Assembly: GCA_039029535.1 (NCBI GenBank)
Contig: JBCCFW010000102.1
Location: 1 to 26,005, forward strand
Length of the DNA: 26,005 nt
Direction of reading: 5' to 3'
From: JBCCFW01 sp039029535
GTDB lineage: Bacteria > Acidobacteriota > JBCCFW01
Shown: piece after piece, positions 7,561-13,478 of the stretch
Layout: every line of letters starts with the position of its first letter
Numbering within the stretch: position 1 is the stretch's first letter
Program-made: the position numbers and the translations under genes
The notes under the pieces: generated by a model
Databases searched by the model: none
The model's input: the letters and a program-made list of their open reading frames with translations, nothing else
What the model was told of the DNA's origin: nothing

Positions 7561-8475
7561 ATCTCTTCTCCCCTGCCCAGCGACCGTGCCCGGACCCGGA
7601 CCAGCCTCCTGCTGGTCCTCCTCGGGCTCGTGGTCACCGCCGGCGCCACCCAGCACCTACGCGCGTGGTCGCGCTCGCCGCCGCCAGCGCGGGTGAACTA
7701 CTGCGGGTTCGGGCCGAGCTGTGCCGACATCGGCTGCCACCCGTTGCTCTCGGCGTCTCCCACGCTCGAGGTCGAGCTCACGATGGAGGACGGGAGCGAC
7801 CGGCCCTCGGTGTGGATTCCGGGCGAGAGCTACGACCTCCGCATCACGGCCACCGATCCGGACGCCTTCCACCTCGGCTTCCAGGTCTTCCCGTCGATGA
7901 ACTGCCCCTTCCTCGAGCCGGCAGGCGAGCTGGTCGTGACCGACACCGCCCGCACCGAGATCAGCACCGCGCTCAACGGCTACCAGTACCTCGCCCACCT
8001 CTGCACCTGCGAGGTCACCCGCACGCCGGACTGCTGTGGCATCGCCCTTCCCAGCTTCGATCCGCCGATGAACTCCTGGCCCTTCCGCTGGATCGCGCCG
8101 GCGCGAGGGTCGGGCACGATCGACTTCTTCATGGGCTTCAACTCCGCCAACGGCGACTCGGAGAACACCGACGACTTCATCTCGCATCGGTGGTTCGTCT
8201 GGGACGAGGAACCCTGCCCTCCCCGCGTGGACGACCTCCGGCTTCGGCTGACCGAGTGCGGGATGCCTGGCGAGCAGCGCCTGGAGCTGAGCTGGACCCC
8301 TCAGGGGCCCGACGCGACGGTGCTCCGCGAAGCCACCGGCCTCACCCAGCTTGCCGACCCGAAGCCGAGCTGGGACCTGCTCACCGACGGCGCGTGTCGA
8401 CCGCTGGACGCTCGTCCGCTGGTCTATTACTCGGTCACCGACACCTGCGCGATGGGCGGCGAGGGCTTCCACTAG
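7561..8475 (+). CDS. secreted reeler/choice-of-anchor-V-like protein with shared C-terminal module
   Basis: This protein (304 aa if started at 7561) has a readable signal peptide (SLLLVLLGLVVTAGA, residues ~15-29). A Cys cluster follows (C48, C54, C59-H60, the last as GCH), then a beta-rich domain at about 70-215. That domain matches the 20066-21958 product in pattern: PGxxYDLxI, a GF motif, a YLAH stretch, and W-x-F-x-W then GTxxF and NxANG with DFI, as in reeler/choice-of-anchor-V domains. Residues ~224-304 form the C-terminal module shared with three other exoproteins. The frame is open from 7522 and has no ATG, GTG or TTG before the signal peptide; GTG 7630 would delete it. ATC 7561 lies 6 bases after AGGAG, so I start there; CTG 7573 is an alternative. 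Function is unknown. Confidence 0.7.
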   Translation: MSSPLPSDRARTRTSLLLVLLGLVVTAGATQHLRAWSRSPPPARVNYCGFGPSCADIGCHPLLSASPTLEVELTMEDGSDRPSVWIPGESYDLRITATDPDAFHLGFQVFPSMNCPFLEPAGELVVTDTARTEISTALNGYQYLAHLCTCEVTRTPDCCGIALPSFDPPMNSWPFRWIAPARGSGTIDFFMGFNSANGDSENTDDFISHRWFVWDEEPCPPRVDDLRLRLTECGMPGEQRLELSWTPQGPDATVLREATGLTQLADPKPSWDLLTDGACRPLDARPLVYYSVTDTCAMGGEGFH

Positions 8476-8478
8476 CTC

Positions 8479-8540
8479 GCCACGCACGAGTGGCTCGGCC
8501 GGCCCTACCCTCCGCGAAAGAAAGTCAGCGGGCAGGGTAG
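8479..8540. terminator. inverted repeats between convergent genes
   Basis: GCCAC (8479-8483) / GTGGC (8490-8494) follows the stop of the plus-strand gene by only a few bases. CTACCCT (8505-8511) / AGGGTAG (8534-8540) spans the stop of the minus-strand gene. Neither has a T-tract, so a two-way terminator role rests mainly on position. Confidence 0.35.
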
Positions 8541-9283
8541 CGGAGCACGAGCTCGACGCTGGCGCCGGCCTGGACCTCGACCTCGCCGCTGAGCTCGCCC
8601 AGGGTGCCGTGCCAGACCGCGATCCGGCGCATGCCGGAGGGGACGTTCTCGAGACGGAAGGTCCCGTCTTCACCGGTCACCGCGAAGCAGGGGTGGTCGA
8701 CCACGCCGAGGTGCGCCTCCATCCAGGGATGGACGTCGCAGCGCGTGGCCACCATGACCTCCGGCTTCTTGAACTTCTTCTCGATGCGCTGCCCCTTCAT
8801 GGGCATGGAGAAGTTCATCGAGCGGTTGTTCTCAGCGTAGGTGTGGACGTTGTGCAGGATGGGGTCGCTGTTGATGAACACCACCGGCTGGTTCACCCGC
8901 ACGCCCACGACCCGCGGCACGTAGAGACAGCCCGCCTGGTCCACCTCGACCTTGCCCTCCGGAGGCGGGAAGCCGAGCTCGTCGAGCCCGGTGACGTGGA
9001 CGAACGCGTCCCGCAAACCGCCGTCGGCGCTGACCTGCACGCGTCGCTCGGTGATCGCGGTGGAGTGGAGCGCCGAGCAGGAGCTCTCCATCCGGACCTT
9101 CTTGGCTTCGGAGCTCTCCCCGTCGTGGAGGATGCGTCCGATGACGACGCCGGTGGTGGCCAGGTCCACCGGCGTCTTGGGCGTCGCGGGCGCCGATGTC
9201 GAACCGTCGGGTCGGTCTCCCCCACCGCCGCCCGAGCAGGCGACGGCGAGGGTGACGAGGGCGACGAGCAGCGTCCGCGACAT
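8525..9283 (-). CDS. cupredoxin-like lipoprotein (carboxypeptidase regulatory-like type)
   Basis: The 252-aa product begins with a lipoprotein signal (MSRTLLVALVTLAVAC; C16 would be lipidated) and a Gly/Ser-rich spacer. Residues ~45-250 resemble the cupredoxin/carboxypeptidase-regulatory-like proteins often annotated as plastocyanin or methylamine-utilisation type. They include SCSALH (C69), HNVH at 144-147 and RCDVHPWMEAH at 181-191. C182-x2-H185-x2-M188 with H144 or H147 would make a type 1 copper site. The tail FRLENVPSGMRRIAVWHG is the usual ending of this fold. It would act at the membrane surface as an electron carrier. The start ATG 9283 has GGGAGG 8 bases upstream; the upstream in-frame ATG at 9361 overlaps the preceding gene. 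It lies 17 bases after the PuuD-type gene, so both are probably one transcript. Confidence 0.8.
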   Translation of the reverse strand: MSRTLLVALVTLAVACSGGGGGDRPDGSTSAPATPKTPVDLATTGVVIGRILHDGESSEAKKVRMESSCSALHSTAITERRVQVSADGGLRDAFVHVTGLDELGFPPPEGKVEVDQAGCLYVPRVVGVRVNQPVVFINSDPILHNVHTYAENNRSMNFSMPMKGQRIEKKFKKPEVMVATRCDVHPWMEAHLGVVDHPCFAVTGEDGTFRLENVPSGMRRIAVWHGTLGELSGEVEVQAGASVELVLRYPAR

Positions 9284-9300
9284 CACGTCGACCTCCCGAC

Positions 9301-10068
9301 TCAGAACTTCGTCGGGGCGGCGGAGGTGGCCTTCTTGTAGATGAAGAAGGTCACCGTCCAACCCACGGCAACGAAGCCGAGTAGGAAGAGCCAGGCGTCC
9401 TGCCGTCCGTAGATCTGGTGGTAGTGGTTGGAGATCATCGTGAAGATGAGAGGCACGGACATGTAGGTGTTGTGCTTCGAGCGCAGGCCGGCGAGGGCGA
9501 CCAGCGAGCCGTCGGGCGCGTTGCCGCCCTGGATGGCCGCGATGATCTTCCGCTGGGCCGGCCAGATCCGCATCCAGACGTTCATGAACATCGCCGTGCC
9601 GAACATGGCACCGACGTGGATGTAGAGCGCGCGACCACCGAGCTGGCCGGTGTGCGCGAGCACCCAGATGAGCGCCGCGAGAAGGACGAAGCTGACACCG
9701 AGGGCCGCGTGCCCCTTGAGGAACTTCCAGACCTGGTCGTAGACGATGGCGCCGACGAACATCGACACGAGCCCGAACGCCAGGGCCTTCGTGCTGGCAT
9801 CCTCGACCGAGGTCATGAGGTTGCCGTGGTAGTACATGAGCGCCAGGAGGAGGAAGCCCGTCACCCAGGTGAACATGGCGCCCCAGCGGAAGAAGTAGAG
9901 CGCGCGGGGCATGAGCTGCGGCACGACCTTCGGCTTGGTGTCACCGTCGAGCGTCGCGGCGAAGGGACCGTTCACCCAGTTGAAGAAATAGAGCAAGCCG
10001 ATCCAGAGGACGCCGGCGACCACGTGGGCCCACCGGAAGAGAAGTTCGAGCATCCAGTTCCAGTCCAT
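9301..10068 (-). CDS. PuuD-type membrane protein (urate oxidase N-terminal domain family)
   Basis: The 255-aa membrane protein matches the membrane domain of urate hydroxylase PuuD (Urate_ox_N family): RWAHVVAGVLWIGLLYFFNW at 12-31, ALYFFRWGAMFTWVTG at 56-71, HVGAMFGTAMFMNVWMRIWP at 151-170 and KHNTYMSVPLIFTMISNHYH at 198-217. Conserved His residues (H15, H151, H199, H215, H217) could bind heme or metal. Full PuuD carries a C-terminal cytochrome c; this one stops after the membrane part (ending SAAPTKF) and no CxxCH is present. Many short homologues are annotated as urate hydroxylase, but substrate oxidation is unproven here. ATG 10068 follows GAGG with a 7-base spacer; an upstream in-frame start at 10263 would run into the terminator hairpin. 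The adjacent cupredoxin lipoprotein could serve as the electron acceptor (inference). Confidence 0.82.
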   Translation of the reverse strand: MDWNWMLELLFRWAHVVAGVLWIGLLYFFNWVNGPFAATLDGDTKPKVVPQLMPRALYFFRWGAMFTWVTGFLLLALMYYHGNLMTSVEDASTKALAFGLVSMFVGAIVYDQVWKFLKGHAALGVSFVLLAALIWVLAHTGQLGGRALYIHVGAMFGTAMFMNVWMRIWPAQRKIIAAIQGGNAPDGSLVALAGLRSKHNTYMSVPLIFTMISNHYHQIYGRQDAWLFLLGFVAVGWTVTFFIYKKATSAAPTKF

Positions 10069-10139
10069 CGTCTTGCCTCGAGGGTGCCGGGTGGCCGGAG
10101 CCAGCCGGAAAGGGTCGTCTTCCGCGGAGTTGCGCGGCG

Positions 10140-10169
10140 ATGGTGCGGGGGCTGACGCGCCAGTGTCAA
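10140..10169 (-). promoter_or_regulatory. candidate promoter of the PuuD-type/cupredoxin unit
   Basis: On the minus strand a perfect TTGACA (10169-10164) is followed after 18 bases by CACCAT (10145-10140), a poor -10 (3 of 6). It lies between the terminator at 10223-10254 and the start at 10068, where a promoter is needed. The -35 match is striking in such GC-rich DNA; the -10 is the weak part. Confidence 0.3.
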
Positions 10170-10222
10170 GAGACGGAAGCCCCGCTGCCGGCGGCTCCTC
10201 TACCCCGCTGGCCTGAACGAGA

Positions 10223-10254
10223 AAAGGACCGACTCCGCGAGGAGCCGGTCCTTT
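10223..10254 (-). terminator. intrinsic terminator of the DUF1800-DUF1501 operon
   Basis: Arms of 14 bases (10223-10236 and 10241-10254; AAAGGACCGACTCC on the plus strand) pair with one mismatch around a GCGA loop. Reading on the minus strand the stem ends in CCTTTTCTC, a short T-tract. It lies about 40 bases after the DUF1501 stop, and because the stem has A/T ends on both sides it could also stop plus-strand transcription. Confidence 0.8.
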
Positions 10255-10294
10255 CTCCACCACCCCTCTCGGGATGGCCTGCCCCGGTCGAAGC

Positions 10295-11692
10295 CTAGGC
10301 GATGATGCCCAGCGGATCGTGCGAGAAGCCCGGGAAGATCTCGGAGCTCTCGTTGCCGAGGTGGTTGCCGATGACGTCCATCAGCAGGTCCCGGTAGTCC
10401 ACCGAGTACTTGAGGTCGCGGTTGTTGCGGAGGTCGTTGAGACCGTGCCAACCACCGACGCCACGTGAGCCGTGGAAGACCCGACGACCGTTGATGGTCT
10501 CGGGACGGCCGACCACGAAGCTGGTCATCGCCGAGCCGTGATCGGTGCCGATGCTGCCGTTCTCACGGCTGGTGCGACCGAACTCGGTGATGGCCACGGT
10601 GACCACGTTGCGACCGTAGGTCGCGCCCAGGTCCTCGTAGAAGGCGCGGAGGCCTGCCATGAGGGTCCAGGAGAGCAGCGGGTGGTTGTTGCCGATCGTG
10701 TCCTGGTCGCGGTGGGTGTCCCAGCCACCGAGCTCGACCTGAGCGATCTCGATGTTGAACGCGTTGGACTTGATCAGCCGCGCCGTGTCCCGCAGCCGCA
10801 CGGCGAAGCCGTTGTTGGTGGCGTACGGGTAGATGGCCTCGGCCGCCGGATCGGGATCCGGGAGGATGCCGGTGTCCTCGGCCTCACGGATGGCGCGGAG
10901 CGCATCGATGAGAGCTCCGCCGGTGTAGCCGACCGGACCGTCGTAGAACTTCGGGCCGGTGGCGACCTGACCGAAGGCCAACTCCTGCGAGGTGAGGTAA
11001 GCCTCGTTTCGCGTGTCGTTGCCGGTGACGCTCAGGTTGCCGAGGGTCGAGAACGAGAGGGTCGGGAAGTCGCCCCGCATGGTGAGCGGCGTGACCGAGT
11101 TCAGCGCGATGCCCCGGAGCTCGGCGGCTTCCGCCGAGCTGCCGTTGGACTCGAGGTGGCGATTCATCCAGCCGTTGGGCGTGAACTTCTCGCCGGGCGT
11201 GCCGTTCTCGTAGAACTGCTGACCGTCGAAGTGCGAGCGCGAGGCAGCGTCGTAGTGAACGTCCGGGCTGAACGCCATGGCGCCCTGCTCCCAGAGCGGC
11301 ATGAAGTGCTCGACCATCTGCGGGTGCACGGCCCAGCCGGTGTCGGCGCCCATGCCATCGAGCAGGCGGCCACCCGCCATGTCGACGTCCATCTGCGTCG
11401 CGTACGGCGAGAGGTTCGGCCGGAACATGTTGTACTGGAGGAAGTCCTCCGAGTTGGTCGGGATGGTCTGGTTCAGACCGTCCGCACCACCGCGGAGGAA
11501 GATCAGCACGAGCGTCGGAGTGTCGAGCTGTTCCGTCGGCGTGTCACCGAGGAAACGACGGCCCGGGGTCCGCTCGCCCCGACCCGCGTTGAAGCGGTCG
11601 CGGGCGACGGAGGAGTCGGCCAAGGTCATGGCCAGGCTCATGCCTCCCAGCTGGAGGAAGGCACGACGATTCAGGAAACGATCGCGATCCAT
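10295..11692 (-). CDS. DUF1501 secreted protein
   Basis: The 465-aa product belongs to the DUF1501 family (sulfatase/alkaline-phosphatase-like fold, activity unknown). It starts with MDRDRFLNRRAFLQLGGMSL, a twin-Arg-like leader (NRRAFLQLGG), which suggests Tat export. Family landmarks are LVLIFLRGGADGLNQTIPT near residue 60, LPLWEQGAMAFSPDVHY-type text at about 130, SRSHFDGQQFYENG at about 150, VELGGWDTHRDQ in the middle, and TEFGRTSRENGSIGTDHGSA with the FHGSRGVGGW stretch near the end. These His/Asp residues fit the metal-binding pattern of the fold. The length is usual. The gene begins 11 bases after the DUF1800 stop with an SD of AAAGGAGG overlapping that stop (TAA), so the pair is cotranscribed. 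DUF1501 and DUF1800 genes are commonly found together; their joint role is not established. Confidence 0.92.
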   Translation of the reverse strand: MDRDRFLNRRAFLQLGGMSLAMTLADSSVARDRFNAGRGERTPGRRFLGDTPTEQLDTPTLVLIFLRGGADGLNQTIPTNSEDFLQYNMFRPNLSPYATQMDVDMAGGRLLDGMGADTGWAVHPQMVEHFMPLWEQGAMAFSPDVHYDAASRSHFDGQQFYENGTPGEKFTPNGWMNRHLESNGSSAEAAELRGIALNSVTPLTMRGDFPTLSFSTLGNLSVTGNDTRNEAYLTSQELAFGQVATGPKFYDGPVGYTGGALIDALRAIREAEDTGILPDPDPAAEAIYPYATNNGFAVRLRDTARLIKSNAFNIEIAQVELGGWDTHRDQDTIGNNHPLLSWTLMAGLRAFYEDLGATYGRNVVTVAITEFGRTSRENGSIGTDHGSAMTSFVVGRPETINGRRVFHGSRGVGGWHGLNDLRNNRDLKYSVDYRDLLMDVIGNHLGNESSEIFPGFSHDPLGIIA

Positions 11693-11703
11693 GACGACCT
11701 CCT

Positions 11704-13353
11704 TTACTGCTGGATGAACTCGGGGCTGCCGAGGAGGTGGGACACCATCTCGCGCAGTCCGGGCTCGTTGGGGGCGGCCGGGTCCCAGACGCCGGAACCG
11801 CCAGTGAGCGTGTCGATGAGAGCGGCCTTGCGCTCGGAGGAGACCGCGCCGCCGGTCAGGAGAGCCGCGAAGTGGGCCACGACGTTGTCGGCGCTGTTGA
11901 GACCGAGCCTCTGAGCCTGGCCCAGGGGATCGGTCCAGTAGGTCTGGGTGTCGCTCGGGTAGCGCCAGGCCAGGCCGTAGGCGTCACGCCAGCGGAGGAG
12001 GAAGCCGTTGGCGCCCACCCACTCGCCGCCGGTCTCGTCGAAGCCGGTCGGGATGGCGAAGTCGAAGAGACCCATGCCCATCGTGTTGACGCGGTACCAG
12101 AGATCGCGGAAACCGCGGTACTCGCCACGGTCTTCGTCCCAGATGATGCGCATCTGACCATCGAGGGCGCGGAGGGTGGCGATCTCGGCTTCGAACGGGG
12201 TCTTGACCTTGGAGCGGAAGTTCCGGGGGTCGCGGAACTCGGGGCTAGCGAAGATCTCCTGGAGGACCTTGCGGATGTTGCCGCCGGTGCCCAGGAAGGT
12301 CCCGGCGATGCGATCGACGTACGCGTCGGTCGGAGCGTCGGTGACGAACTTCTCGATGAGCTTCAAGCTGATGAAGCGCGCCGTGCAGGGATGCTCGGAG
12401 ACGATGTCGATGACCTGCAGGCCCTCGCTGAGACCGCCGCCAGCCGGGAAGTCGTAGCCGAGCGTGGTCTTGGCCCGCTGGTCGTGAGCACCGCCGTTGA
12501 AGTAGAAGGTGCCTTCGACGTAATCGAGCGGCTGGCAGTCCGGCGGAGCCTCACCGGGCTCGTCGCAGGGGTCCGGCAGGCGACGCGCGAGGTCGACGCC
12601 GCTCCAGCCGGTGAAGATCTGCGAGACGACCTCGACGTCGGTCTGGTCGTAGCCGCAGTCCACGCCGAGGGAGTGGAGCTCCAGGATCTCCCGGCCGTAG
12701 TTCTCGTTGAGCTCGAACACGGTGCTCCGGAAGTTGTCCAGGAAGTACATCATCGCCTGGCTCTTCGCGGAGTGCTCAAGGAGGTCGCGGAAGTTCCCGA
12801 AGGCCTCCTGGCGGAACGCGAGATTCTCGCCACGCTCCATCAGCGTCCAGGTGTGGCGGTCCTCGTCACTGTTGCCGCGCACGACGACGGTGTCGAAGTG
12901 GTTCTCCCAGAACTGGAGCATCACTTCCTGGAGCTGGCGGTTGGAGTAGCGCGCTCGGTGGAAGTGCTCGTAGAAGAAGTCGTCCCACTCGTAGAAGAGG
13001 TCGTCCGGCGGATCGATCTCCGTGCTGAGGGTCGCCTCCATCTCCGAGTCGTCCACGTTCTCGGGGAAGAGCTGCTGCTGAATCCAGGTCTCGACCCCCA
13101 TCTCGCGCATCTCGGCGATGAGCTCAGGGGTCGGGCCGTAGGTCAGGCGGCTCGCGACGTGGTAGAGGAAGGCCTCGTCTTCGGCCACCGGAGAGCGGGG
13201 CAAGTCGCCACCACCGCCACCGCGACCACCTGACCCTCCGAATCCAGAACCACCCGATCGAACCTGGGCCGAGGCGGTCGTCACCAGGCTGAGAGCCAGG
13301 GCACCGACCCCGATCAGGCGCGCACAGCGGGCCAGGGAAGCTTTCTTGCTCAC
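11704..13353 (-). CDS. DUF1800 secreted protein
   Basis: The 549-aa product is a DUF1800 family protein, partner of the DUF1501 protein downstream. It has a signal peptide (residues ~1-30, ending ALSLVTTASAQ), then a Gly/Ser-rich linker at about 32-50 (SGGSGFGGSGGRGGGGG). The family region runs from about 58 to the end: HVASRLTYGPTPELIAEM, YSNRQLQEVMLQFWENHFDT at 136-155, NFRDLLEHSAKSQAMMYFLD at 187-206, NENYGREILELHSLG at 216-230, QTDVEVVSQIFTGWSG, and FYFNGGAHDQRAKTTLG. These match the conserved blocks of the family. The start is GTG 13353, with AAGGGGG 6-7 bases upstream. Cys residues at 234, 263, 273 and 323 could form disulfides outside the cytoplasm. A candidate promoter with inverted repeat lies upstream. 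The family's biochemical function is unknown. Confidence 0.92.
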   Translation of the reverse strand: MSKKASLARCARLIGVGALALSLVTTASAQVRSGGSGFGGSGGRGGGGGDLPRSPVAEDEAFLYHVASRLTYGPTPELIAEMREMGVETWIQQQLFPENVDDSEMEATLSTEIDPPDDLFYEWDDFFYEHFHRARYSNRQLQEVMLQFWENHFDTVVVRGNSDEDRHTWTLMERGENLAFRQEAFGNFRDLLEHSAKSQAMMYFLDNFRSTVFELNENYGREILELHSLGVDCGYDQTDVEVVSQIFTGWSGVDLARRLPDPCDEPGEAPPDCQPLDYVEGTFYFNGGAHDQRAKTTLGYDFPAGGGLSEGLQVIDIVSEHPCTARFISLKLIEKFVTDAPTDAYVDRIAGTFLGTGGNIRKVLQEIFASPEFRDPRNFRSKVKTPFEAEIATLRALDGQMRIIWDEDRGEYRGFRDLWYRVNTMGMGLFDFAIPTGFDETGGEWVGANGFLLRWRDAYGLAWRYPSDTQTYWTDPLGQAQRLGLNSADNVVAHFAALLTGGAVSSERKAALIDTLTGGSGVWDPAAPNEPGLREMVSHLLGSPEFIQQ

Positions 13354-13417
13354 GGAGCACCCCCTTCTTGGGAGCTTTGGGGTCCCTCGTAGACCCCACT
13401 TTCGCTAATCCATCGGT

Positions 13418-13451
13418 TCAGAATGTACTTCTAGTCGCAACTCATTCTCAA
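13418..13451 (-). promoter_or_regulatory. candidate promoter and operator of the DUF1800-DUF1501 operon
   Basis: On the minus strand TTGAGA (13451-13446) and TACATT (13427-13422) are 18 bases apart, a sigma-70-like pair (5/6 and 4/6). They overlap an inverted repeat read on the plus strand as TCAGAATG (13418-13425) and CATTCTCA (13443-13450), matching in 7 of 8 positions with a 17-base spacer. This stretch is visibly richer in A/T than its surroundings. The arrangement would suit a repressor covering both promoter elements. Just beyond, toward the next gene, CCCC/GGGG around a 4-base loop (13459-13470) is a weak hairpin after the 811-aa protein gene. Confidence 0.45.
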
Positions 13452-13478
13452 GGTGACCCCCCTCTCGGGGAGCCGCCT

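Noticed and set aside
10069..10263. N-terminal extension of the PuuD-type protein from 10263
   Set aside because: The extension is Pro/Ala-rich, runs over the operon terminator at 10223-10254, and lacks an SD, while ATG 10068 begins directly at the conserved family text.
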